18,786 bases of DNA from CAYGVT01 sp964353355 (GTDB lineage: Archaea > Thermoplasmatota > DTKX01 > GCA-020343715), in contig CAYGVT010000069.1 of assembly GCA_964353355.1 (NCBI GenBank), positions 1-18,786 of the forward strand, written 5' to 3'. Below, in pieces: positions 1 through 7,145 of the stretch. Numbering within the stretch: the first letter of the stretch is position 1; each line of letters starts with the position of its first letter. Made by a program: the position numbers and the translations under genes. Under the pieces are notes generated by a model. It saw only the letters and a program-made list of their open reading frames with translations, was not told the origin of the DNA and searched no databases.

Positions 1-858
1 GCGAAGCTCGCGCTCGCGATGGGCGTGCTCGTGGCCTCGCTGGTGCTGTCCAATCCCGTCTACCTCGCGGCCATCATCGCGGGGACCGTGGTGCTGGCCG
101 CGGCCGCACGTGCGCTGCGCGAGTGGTGGGCATTCGTGCGCCTGTTCTCCGTCGTGGCCGTGACCGTCGTGGCCATCAACGCTCTCGCGAGCCTGCGCGG
201 CACGACCGTGCTCCTGGAGGGCCCGGTGCTGCCGCTCTTCGGCCGCCTGGCCATCACGTGGGAGGGCATCGCCTTCGGCGTCGCGATGGCGATGAGGCTG
301 CTCGCGACCGTGTCCGCGTTCACGGTGCTCTCGCTCACGCTCCATCCAGACGAGCTGACCCGGCTGCTGTCGCGCGTCGCGTACAGGTCGGGGCTCGCGC
401 TCTCGCTCTCGACGCGGCTCTACCCCGTCGTCGTGAGGGACGCCTCCGCCATCGTGGACGCGCAGCGGTCGCGCGGGCTCGACCTCGATTCCGGGGGCCG
501 CCTCGCCCGCGCCCGCAAGCGGCTGCCCGTCGTCATGCCCCTCTTCCACGCCTCCCTGGAGAGGGCCGTGGGCATCGCGGAGGCGATGGAGGCGCGCGGG
601 TTCGGCTCTGGGACACGGACCAGGTGGCGTGCGAGGAGATGGAGGGGCTCTGACTGGATCGTCGTCACGTTCCCGGCGCTCCTGTGCTGCCTCGTTGCCT
701 TGCTGCACTTCCTCGACGGCGCCCCGCCCTTCTACCCCAGGGTTGACATCCGGCCAGACCAGTTCACGCTCATCTTCGCCTCAGCCCTTTTCTTCTTCGT
801 CGCGGGCCCCGCGGTCCTGCGCCGGGAGCAGGTCGGGGGTGATGTCGATGACCGATGA
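1..858 (+). CDS. ecfT: ECF transporter T component (EcfT), 5'-truncated
   Basis: This is the transmembrane coupling subunit of an energy-coupling factor importer. It links the ATPases to a substrate-binding S component in the cytoplasmic membrane. The reading frame is open from base 1 (AKLALAM...), and the family normally has this AKLALAL-type segment a little inside its N-terminus. The true start therefore lies upstream of the window, and the ATG at 19 is probably internal. Several hydrophobic helices are visible, with the last two near the C-terminus (about bases 655-720 and 765-815). The two short coupling-helix motifs typical of EcfT appear as SRG (about base 470) and ARG (about base 593), the latter in EAMEARGFG. 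The stop codon overlaps the start of the fused ATPase gene by 11 bp, so the genes are probably cotranscribed. The family assignment is solid; the substrate cannot be read from this subunit. Confidence 0.9.
   Translation, partial: AKLALAMGVLVASLVLSNPVYLAAIIAGTVVLAAAARALREWWAFVRLFSVVAVTVVAINALASLRGTTVLLEGPVLPLFGRLAITWEGIAFGVAMAMRLLATVSAFTVLSLTLHPDELTRLLSRVAYRSGLALSLSTRLYPVVVRDASAIVDAQRSRGLDLDSGGRLARARKRLPVVMPLFHASLERAVGIAEAMEARGFGSGTRTRWRARRWRGSDWIVVTFPALLCCLVALLHFLDGAPPFYPRVDIRPDQFTLIFASALFFFVAGPAVLRREQVGGDVDDR
838..843 (+). promoter_or_regulatory. Shine-Dalgarno site deciding the ECF ATPase start
   Basis: GGTGAT at 838-843, within GGGGGTGAT, matches the archaeal consensus GGAGGTGAT. It lies 4 bases before ATG 848. 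It overlaps the alternative ATG at 842, so 848 is the better start. Confidence 0.55.
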
Positions 859-2512
859 GACCGCGGTCTCGGTGCGCGGCCTCACCTACGCCTACCCGGG
901 CTCGACCGCGCCCGCGCTCGCGGGCGTGGACCTCGATGTGAGGAGGGGCGAGCTCGTGCTGCTCGTCGGCGAATCGGGCTCGGGCAAGTCCACGCTGCTG
1001 CGCGCGCTGGACGGGCTCGTGCCGTACTACTACGGCGGGACCATCCGTGGGTCGGTGACCGTGGACGGCCTCGATGTGGGCGGCCGATCGGTCGGGGAGA
1101 TGGCGCGCCACGTGGGGCTCGTGTTCCAGGACCCCGACAGGCAGCTGGTGATGTCGCGCGTCGACAACGAGGTGGCGTTCGGCCTCGAGAGCCTGGGGGT
1201 GGCCCCGGATGACATCGGGGCGCGCGTGGGCAGCGCCCTCCGATCCGTTGGGCTCGATGGCCGCGGGGGGGACTTCACCTCCGAGCTCTCCGCGGGGCAG
1301 GCGCAGCGGCTCGCCCTGGCCTCGGTCCTCGCCACCGGGCCGGCCGTGCTCGCGCTCGACGAGCCCCTCTCCCAGCTCGACCCGGAGGCGGCCGTCTCGT
1401 TCCTCGGCTTGCTCGAGCGGGAGCGTGAGGCGCGGGACGTCGCCGTCGTGATGGCCGAGCACAGGGTCGGCCTGTGCCTCCCCCACGCCGACCGCGTGGT
1501 GGTGCTGAGGGAGGGGAGGCTCGCGTTCGACGGCACGGCGCGGGCCTTCGCGGACGGCGCGTGGGATGGCGACGGCGCGTCGGTCCTGCCTCCCCTCTCT
1601 CAGGCCTTCAGGGGCGCGCCCCCCGTGCCGCTCGACGCGGCGTCCGCACGCGAGCGCGCCTCCGCCCTCGCAAGGGAGGGGAGGCTGTCCGTGAGGCCAC
1701 GCGCGAAGGCCGCGGCCGGGGATGTCCTGGTCAGGTGCTCCGGCGTCCGCTTCGCCTACGACGGGGCCACCGAGGTGCTGCGTGGCGTGGACCTCGAGCT
1801 GCGTGCGGGGGAGGTGCTCGCGCTCGTCGGTCCCAACGGCGCCGGGAAGTCGACGCTCGCGCGCCACCTCAACGGCCTGCTGAGGCCTTCGGCTGGCCGC
1901 TTGGAGGTGATGGGCGCGGATGCGGCCGGCAGGACGGTGGCGCAGCTCGCCCGCGACGTCGCGCTCCTGCTGCAGAACCCGGGCGACTACCTGTTCGAGC
2001 GCACCGTCGAGCACGAGCTCCGCCTGTCTGCGAGGCTGAGGGGGCTCTCCGGCGCCGCGGCCAGGGCGGAGGTCGCGCGCGTGTCGGGCGAGCTCGGACT
2101 GGAGCCCCACATGGGGACGTTCAGCTGGGACCTGAGCGCGGGGCAGCGCCAGCGCGTGGCACTGGGCGCGCTCCTCGTGGGCGCGCCGCGCGTGCTCGTG
2201 CTCGACGAGCCCACGCGAGGGATGGACGTCGCGCACCGCGCCGCGTTGGCGGCCATCCTGAGGAGGGAGGCGGCCTCGGCGTTCAAGTCTGTGCTGCTGG
2301 TCACGCACGACGTCGAGCTGGCCGGCATGGCGGCCGACCGGTGGGCAGTGATGGAGGACGGGCGTGTGGTGGCCGAGGGTGGGCCCTCTGAGGTGTTCCG
2401 CGACCGGCCGGTGCACGCGCCCGTACTGTGGCGCGCGACCGAGGGGCTGTTGTCTCCACGTGGTGCGCTCTGCCCCTCCGAGGTCGTCGTCCGAGGGGGT
2501 GGGGAGCCGTGA
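848..2512 (+). CDS. ecfA: ECF transporter ATPase, two fused ABC domains
   Basis: This protein hydrolyses ATP to power the ECF importer. It is about 554 residues and contains two complete ABC cassettes in one chain, so it replaces the usual EcfA1/EcfA2 pair. Domain 1 has Walker A GESGSGKST (residues 41-49), signature LSAGQ and Walker B ending LALDEP (D171, E172). Domain 2 has Walker A GPNGAGKST (328-336), signature LSAGQRQR and Walker B LVLDEP (E454), followed by an H-loop in VTHD. Both signatures read LSAGQ rather than LSGGQ. Start 848 is chosen because of the GGTGAT site; 842 is the alternative. The open frame extends to 629, but that stretch overlaps the T gene in another frame. The stop overlaps the GTG start of the S gene (GTGA), indicating translational coupling. 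Domain assignment is certain; substrate is unknown. Confidence 0.93.
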   Translation: MTDETAVSVRGLTYAYPGSTAPALAGVDLDVRRGELVLLVGESGSGKSTLLRALDGLVPYYYGGTIRGSVTVDGLDVGGRSVGEMARHVGLVFQDPDRQLVMSRVDNEVAFGLESLGVAPDDIGARVGSALRSVGLDGRGGDFTSELSAGQAQRLALASVLATGPAVLALDEPLSQLDPEAAVSFLGLLEREREARDVAVVMAEHRVGLCLPHADRVVVLREGRLAFDGTARAFADGAWDGDGASVLPPLSQAFRGAPPVPLDAASARERASALAREGRLSVRPRAKAAAGDVLVRCSGVRFAYDGATEVLRGVDLELRAGEVLALVGPNGAGKSTLARHLNGLLRPSAGRLEVMGADAAGRTVAQLARDVALLLQNPGDYLFERTVEHELRLSARLRGLSGAAARAEVARVSGELGLEPHMGTFSWDLSAGQRQRVALGALLVGAPRVLVLDEPTRGMDVAHRAALAAILRREAASAFKSVLLVTHDVELAGMAADRWAVMEDGRVVAEGGPSEVFRDRPVHAPVLWRATEGLLSPRGALCPSEVVVRGGGEP

Positions 2513-3288
2513 CCGCACGTGCCCGCGTCGGGTGGGGCGACGCGCTCCTGGTCGGCACCGCTGTCGTCGTGCTGCTCGCGACCGCGGTCGTGCTCCTCGA
2601 CTGGGACGCGCCATGGCTCACCGGGATGCTCTCGCCGCGGTGGCTACCCTACACCGCCGTCGTCGCCATGGTGCTCGTGGTCGCGTCCGTTTTCGTGTCG
2701 TTCGAGGAGGGGCGCGCGTCCGCGCACGAGGTGGCCGTCGTGGCCATGCTGTCCGCGGCGTCCATCGCGCTTCGCGTCGCGTTCGCGGCGCTGCCCCAGG
2801 TCCAGCCGAGCACCTTCATCATCCTGGCCGCGGGCGTTGTCTACGGCCCCCGCGCCGGTTTCATGGTGGGGGCGCTCACCGCGCTCGTCTCCAACCTCTT
2901 CCTCGGCCAGGGCCTGTGGACGCCCTTCCAGATGTTCGGCTGGGGGGTGGCGGGCGCGTGCGGGGGCCTGGTGGGGAGGGCGTGGCCCGACGTCGGCCGG
3001 TGGGGGCTGGTCTCTCTCGGCCTCGTCTGGGGCTTCCTCTACGGCTGGATAACGGACCTCTCGCAGTTCTTCTTCGTCGAGGTCTCGTGGAGGGGGTTCG
3101 TGCTCGTCTACAGCATGTCGGTGCCCTTCGATGCTGTACACGCCGCCTCCAACGTCGTCGTGGCGTGGCTGTTCGCGGACGAGGTGCTGTGGGCGCTGCG
3201 GAGGTACCGGCGCCGGTTCACCTTCATCAGGCTGGAGGACGAGGGCACCACAGGTCCCCCTCCTCCATCCCCCGACATCGCCCTCTAG
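2509..3288 (+). CDS. ECF transporter S component (substrate-binding membrane subunit)
   Basis: This is a 259-residue membrane protein with about six to seven hydrophobic segments. A core reads STFIILAAGVVYGPRAGF followed by GALTALVSNLF and FQMFGWGVAG, which resembles ECF S components of the CbrT-like/unassigned kind. In these systems the S component binds a vitamin or cofactor precursor and the T/A module drives uptake. GTG 2509 is used as the start because it overlaps the ATPase stop in a GTGA junction and opens directly into the first hydrophobic segment. A longer frame from 2428 would overlap the ATPase by 85 bp. The C-terminus is a short polar tail rich in proline. The gene ends 13 bp from the convergent exporter operon. 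Cobalamin or a related corrinoid is a possible substrate, but this is a guess by resemblance and no specificity motif was recognised. Confidence 0.8.
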   Translation: MTARARVGWGDALLVGTAVVVLLATAVVLLDWDAPWLTGMLSPRWLPYTAVVAMVLVVASVFVSFEEGRASAHEVAVVAMLSAASIALRVAFAALPQVQPSTFIILAAGVVYGPRAGFMVGALTALVSNLFLGQGLWTPFQMFGWGVAGACGGLVGRAWPDVGRWGLVSLGLVWGFLYGWITDLSQFFFVEVSWRGFVLVYSMSVPFDAVHAASNVVVAWLFADEVLWALRRYRRRFTFIRLEDEGTTGPPPPSPDIAL

Positions 3289-3301
3289 GCTCGATGGGGC
3301 C

Positions 3302-4657
3302 TCAGTGCCGCAGCCGCCTGCTCGAGAACAGGTAGACGCTGATGGCGAAGAGCACCAGGGACTCGACAAGCACTATGGCCACGTGGACCATCGCGTCGCC
3401 CCACGACCCGTAGACCATCACCTGCTTCATCGCCTCGGCCGCCTGGCTCCACGGCAGCGCCTTCGCGAACGCAAAGTTCACCGGGAAGAACACGCCAGTC
3501 AGGAAGGCCATCGGCATGACGATGACCACCGACAGCTGCGAGGCCTGCTCGGGATCGTCGATGAAGGACGAGATGATGAGGCCCAGCGAGAGCGTGGCGA
3601 TGACCACGACGAGGCCGATGAGGATGGCGCCGGAGAGCGCGAAGGGTAGCGACCCGCCCGTCCTGATGCCCAGGAGGAGCGCGACCGCCATGAAGAGGAC
3701 GACCTGGATGACGCCCAGGGCCATCCACCTGATGGTCGTGCCCGCCATCATGTCGAACGACGTCATCTTCGTCAACCGCAGGCGGTTGAGCGTCTTGTTC
3801 TTCATCTCGGTGCCGAGCGTAACCGTTACGCCCATGGCCTGCATCATGAGGCCGAAGACGATGACGCCAGGGAGCATTAGGTCGAAGTTGTTGAGCTCCC
3901 GCGTCTTCTTGATGGAGACCGACCGGGGCATGACGCTGCCCGCCTGCTCGGAGACCGGGCCCTCGGGGAACATGCCGCCCACGATGCCCCGGACCGTGTG
4001 GTAGAGGACCTCGGTATAGCCCATGACCTGGCCGGTGACGAGCGTGGCCGTGTAGCTGTAGTCGAAGCTCGTGAGCTCGCCCGAGAGGTTGACCGCCGTG
4101 TCGCCGTAGTCGGGCATCGTGTAGTTGAGGGTCACCCCGTGCGCCCGCAGCTCGTCGACGACCGCCCTGTCCACGAGGCCCTGGAGCGCGCGGGAGAAGT
4201 TGGCAGGGACCACGACGAGCGCGGCCGCGTCCTTGTCCGTCACCGCGTTCCACCCCTTCTCGATCGTGGTGAAATGGGTGATGCGGAACATCCGCGTGTC
4301 CGTGCCCTCGAGCTCGGCCTTCGCGAGGACTCGTTTGACGAGGAACTCGCCTCCCGTTGATGAGTTCTGGATGATGAGAGTATCGAACAGCTGCGAGGCC
4401 GTTAGGTTGTGGGGCTGGCCCTCGTTGAAGTACGGCAGCCATGGCGGGTCGGAGGAGTCCCATGGCCCCTCCCCGGTGTCGAGGTCGACCACCGCCACGG
4501 GGTATGAGGATGCGTCAGTGCTCCCTCCACCCCCGAAGGCGATGCGGAAAACTACCATGATGACGATGGGGAACAGCACCGCGAACACGAAGCTCATCCT
4601 GTTCCTCAGGAACTCCTTGATGCCCTTGATAGCGATGGGCATGATGTGGGTGGTCAT
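3302..4657 (-). CDS. ABC-2 type permease, second copy
   Basis: This is a 451-residue ABC-2 permease with one N-terminal membrane segment (about residues 22-42, FVFAVLFPIVIMVVFRIAF). A large extracytoplasmic domain follows (about 45-255), and then a C-terminal block of about five membrane helices. The architecture matches the ABC2_membrane_3/YhgE-like class of exporters. The ectodomain opens with VAVVDLDTGEGPW and contains VVPANFSRALQG. It is clearly paralogous to the gene just upstream (DTGEGPW, IIPANFTSAVQG, VVxELRAH, LRLTKM), so the pair arose by tandem duplication and probably forms a heterodimer. It starts at ATG 4657, 3 bases after the preceding stop, as the last gene of an ATPase-permease-permease operon. 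The exported substrate is unknown; lipids, peptides or drugs are all possible for this class. Confidence 0.88.
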   Translation of the reverse strand: MTTHIMPIAIKGIKEFLRNRMSFVFAVLFPIVIMVVFRIAFGGGGSTDASSYPVAVVDLDTGEGPWDSSDPPWLPYFNEGQPHNLTASQLFDTLIIQNSSTGGEFLVKRVLAKAELEGTDTRMFRITHFTTIEKGWNAVTDKDAAALVVVPANFSRALQGLVDRAVVDELRAHGVTLNYTMPDYGDTAVNLSGELTSFDYSYTATLVTGQVMGYTEVLYHTVRGIVGGMFPEGPVSEQAGSVMPRSVSIKKTRELNNFDLMLPGVIVFGLMMQAMGVTVTLGTEMKNKTLNRLRLTKMTSFDMMAGTTIRWMALGVIQVVLFMAVALLLGIRTGGSLPFALSGAILIGLVVVIATLSLGLIISSFIDDPEQASQLSVVIVMPMAFLTGVFFPVNFAFAKALPWSQAAEAMKQVMVYGSWGDAMVHVAIVLVESLVLFAISVYLFSSRRLRH

Positions 4658-4660
4658 GGC

Positions 4661-6010
4661 TCATCCGCTCCTGAGGCGCTTGAAGTGGAACGCGAGCACC
4701 CCTATGGCGAACAGGACCATCGCCCCCACGAAGCACAGTGCCATCGCAGTGAGGGCCTCGTCCATGTTGTTGAAGATGAGCAGCTGGCGCATCGCGATCG
4801 CGCCCTGGGTCCAGGGGAAGTACCGGGTCGGCGCCAATTCGAGGTTGAAGAAGACGCCCGTGAAGAAGGTCATGGGCACGATGATGAGCGTGGCGAGGCC
4901 CGTGGCCTGGTCGGGATTGTTCACGAAGGCCGCTAGGATGAGGCCGAGCGCGATTGACGCGAGCACGATGAGGAAGCCGTTGATGATAGCGAGGGGCACG
5001 TTGACGGCCGGGTCCCCCGCGTAGTGCATCCCCACGCCGATGGCCACGCCGAACAGGAGCACCGTGACGATGACGCCCATGACCATCCACCGCAGCGTTT
5101 CGCCGAGCATCAGGTCGAGCGCGGACATCTTCGTGAGCCGCAGCCGGTTGATGGTCTTGTCCTTGACCTCGTTGGAGAGCGACCCCGTGACCCACTGCGT
5201 GGTCATCATGAGGCCGAACACCATGATGCCAGGGGCTATCCAGTCGAAGATGGCGAACTCGCCGGTATCGCCCATGGACACCCACGCCACGGTTATATCG
5301 GAGCCCTGCTTCGGGAGAGGGTCGAGGCCCAGTACGCCCGAGATCGTCTGGCCCATCCGTGCCGCCATGACCTGGGTGTAGGCGCCGGTGTAGCCCTGCA
5401 GCATCCCGTTCGAGAAGGCGTACTCCATGGTGCCGAGGGTGCCCGCGATGTCCACGGTTGCGTTCGCGTATCCCTCCAGGGGATCGGGCACGGCGATGCT
5501 GTGGGCGCGAAGCTCCTTGACGACGGCCGCGTCCACCGCGCCCTGGACGGCCGAGGTGAAGTTGGCGGGGATGATGAGCACGGCGCTGACGTCGCCCTTG
5601 CGCACCAGCTCCTGGCCCTCGTCGTAGGTGGTGACGTTCCTGATATGGAAGAGCATCGTCCTGCCGTCGTCGTACTTGGCCTGCCGGAGGACCTGTTGCG
5701 CGAACTGGTCGCCCGCGTCGGCGCTGCCGTTGAGCACGAACCTCCCGAAGAACTCGGGGGCGGTCATGTCGGCATGCATGGCCGCGTTCACGGCCGGCAA
5801 CCACGAGGGCGCGGCGGTGTCCCAGGGGCCCTCCCCCGTGTCCTGGTCGAGCACCGCGATGTCATAGGTCGAGTTCTCAGGGAGGCCCCACCCGAACGAG
5901 ACGCGGAAGATGAACATGAACATGACCGGGAAAAGCAGCATGAAGGCGAGCCCCTTCCTGTCCCTGAAGGTCCCCTTGAGGCCCTTCATCATCACGTCGA
6001 TGAACTTCAT
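4661..6010 (-). CDS. ABC-2 type permease, first copy
   Basis: This is a 449-residue ABC-2 permease with the same plan as its downstream paralogue. Its N-terminal helix is at about residues 20-42 (FMLLFPVMFMFIFRVSFGW). A large extracytoplasmic domain covers about 45-250, and a cluster of C-terminal helices includes LATLIIVPMTFFTGVFFN, the family's conserved last-third region. ATG 6010 overlaps the ATPase stop as ATGA, which indicates translational coupling. An open frame continues upstream to 7042, but that extension is out of frame with the ATPase gene and is a GC-rich shadow, so there is no fusion. It probably pairs with the second permease and the upstream ATPase as an exporter. Substrate is unknown. 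Confidence 0.88.
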   Translation of the reverse strand: MKFIDVMMKGLKGTFRDRKGLAFMLLFPVMFMFIFRVSFGWGLPENSTYDIAVLDQDTGEGPWDTAAPSWLPAVNAAMHADMTAPEFFGRFVLNGSADAGDQFAQQVLRQAKYDDGRTMLFHIRNVTTYDEGQELVRKGDVSAVLIIPANFTSAVQGAVDAAVVKELRAHSIAVPDPLEGYANATVDIAGTLGTMEYAFSNGMLQGYTGAYTQVMAARMGQTISGVLGLDPLPKQGSDITVAWVSMGDTGEFAIFDWIAPGIMVFGLMMTTQWVTGSLSNEVKDKTINRLRLTKMSALDLMLGETLRWMVMGVIVTVLLFGVAIGVGMHYAGDPAVNVPLAIINGFLIVLASIALGLILAAFVNNPDQATGLATLIIVPMTFFTGVFFNLELAPTRYFPWTQGAIAMRQLLIFNNMDEALTAMALCFVGAMVLFAIGVLAFHFKRLRSG

Positions 6011-6969
6011 CCCGAGCCAGCCTCCCTCAGGGCGCGCCCGGTGAGGCTTATGAACACGTCCTCGAGGGTGTTCCCGCGGTACCGCACGTCGATGATCTCG
6101 CTGTCGTGGGAGCGCACGAACTCGAACAGCTCCGGCAGCCTTGACATGGCGTTCTTGCACCGTATCACCACGCGACCGCCCGATACCTTGGCCGAGATGA
6201 TGTCGGGCTTCCTGCCGAAGTCCGCGGCGGCGCGCTCGAGGTCCGCGCCCTCCTCGAAGGCTAGCTCGAGAATGTCGCCCTCGCCGACGCTCGCCTTGAG
6301 CCTGTGCGGTGTGTCGAGCACCAGCAGCTCGCCGTTGTCGATGATGGCCACGCGGTCGCTCAGGTAGTCCGCCTCGTCCATGTCGTGCGTGGTGAGGATG
6401 AGCGTGTGGCCCTTCTTGGGGAGGCCGGCGATGTAGTCCCAGAGCACCCTGCGCGTCTGGGGGTCGAGCCCCGGCGAGGGCTCGTCGAGTAGCAGTATCT
6501 CGGGCTCGTGGATGATGGACATGGCCAGGTTGAGCCGCCTCTTCATGCCGCCCGAGAGCCTCTTGGCGAGCTCGTCGCGCTTCTCGGTCAGCATCAGGTC
6601 CTCGAGGAGCTTCTCGGCGCGCGCCTGCCCCGTCTCCTTGGGGACCTCGTAGAGGTTCGAGAGCAGCATCAGGTTCTCGTAGCAGGTGAGGTCCTCCCAG
6701 AGCACCGTCTCCTGAGGGCAGATGCCCAGCTTCTCCTTGACCACGGGCGACCAGGGCTTGACCTCCTCGCCCCCGATGATGGTGCGCCCCTTGGTGGGCC
6801 TGAGCAGGCCCACCATCATGTTGAGCGATGTGCTCTTCCCAGCCCCGTTGGGCCCCAGGAAGCCGAAGACCTCCCCCTTCTTGACCCCGATGGAGAGGTC
6901 CTTGACCGCCTCCTTCCCGCCAGGATAGATCATCTTCAGGTGCTCTGTCTCTATGATGAAGTCGCCCAC
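6007..6969 (-). CDS. ABC-2 exporter ATP-binding protein
   Basis: This is a 320-residue ATPase of the CcmA/drug-exporter type that energises the two permeases downstream. Walker A is GPNGAGKST (39-47), the Q-loop is Q86 in ICPQE, the signature LSGGMKRRL is at 138-146, Walker B LLLDEP is at 159-164 and the H-loop His is H195 in TTHDMDEA. The region after about residue 225 is an accessory C-terminal domain of the DUF4162 kind, ending in NTLEDVFISLTGRAL, which is characteristic of this subclass. The start is GTG 6969, with GGGGGAG five bases upstream. The stop overlaps the first permease start. It is the first gene of a three-gene operon with its own TATA-like box. Confidence 0.95.
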   Translation of the reverse strand: MGDFIIETEHLKMIYPGGKEAVKDLSIGVKKGEVFGFLGPNGAGKSTSLNMMVGLLRPTKGRTIIGGEEVKPWSPVVKEKLGICPQETVLWEDLTCYENLMLLSNLYEVPKETGQARAEKLLEDLMLTEKRDELAKRLSGGMKRRLNLAMSIIHEPEILLLDEPSPGLDPQTRRVLWDYIAGLPKKGHTLILTTHDMDEADYLSDRVAIIDNGELLVLDTPHRLKASVGEGDILELAFEEGADLERAAADFGRKPDIISAKVSGGRVVIRCKNAMSRLPELFEFVRSHDSEIIDVRYRGNTLEDVFISLTGRALREAGSG

Positions 6970-7007
6970 ATGCGCTCCCCCGGTACGGCTGCAATAAGCG
7001 CCAACCG

Positions 7008-7013
7008 ATAAAA
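7008..7013 (-). promoter_or_regulatory. TATA-like box of the ABC-2 exporter operon
   Basis: TTTTAT on the minus strand (in GGATTTTATC) stands out in GC-rich sequence. With archaeal spacing it predicts a start near 6984-6986, giving a leader of about 16 nt to GTG 6969. Inferred from composition and spacing only. Confidence 0.5.
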
Positions 7014-7042
7014 TCCTTTCCTCCCTCTCCAGGGCCAGGCAT

Positions 7043-7065
7043 CGCGCGCGCGCGTGCGCGCGCGC
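7043..7065. repeat. Alternating CG tract, potential Z-DNA
   Basis: There are 23 bases of strictly alternating pyrimidine and purine, with CG steps throughout except a single TG step in the middle. The tract lies between the two divergent TATA boxes at 7008-7013 and 7095-7103. Alternating CG is the sequence most prone to adopt the Z form under negative supercoiling. It is also self-complementary, so a cruciform is possible. Confidence 0.85.
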
Positions 7066-7094
7066 TTAACCTTCACTCCTCCCCTGGCGCGACC

Positions 7095-7103
7095 TTTAAA
7101 TAT
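7095..7103 (+). promoter_or_regulatory. TATA-like box of topA
   Basis: TTTAAATAT is a strong archaeal TATA-like element in GC-rich surroundings. It predicts a transcription start near 7124-7127. This is downstream of the ATG at 7113 and about 20 nt before ATG 7146, which supports 7146 as the real start. Confidence 0.65.
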
Positions 7104-7145
7104 GACCAGCGCGTGATGGGCCTTCCGTCCAAGGGAGACGGGCAG

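Noticed and set aside
770..2614. A 614-codon minus-strand open frame
   Set aside because: It is antisense to the fused ECF ATPase, which has complete ABC motifs; the product is low-complexity Arg/Ala/Pro/His.
4661..7042. Possible ATPase-permease fusion protein on the minus strand
   Set aside because: The open frame upstream of 6010 is out of frame with the real ATPase, which has its own start, motifs and an ATGA junction with the permease.
7113..7145. Earlier ATG for topoisomerase I
   Set aside because: It lies upstream of the transcription start predicted from the TATA-like box, and family members begin at the TTLIISEK motif.
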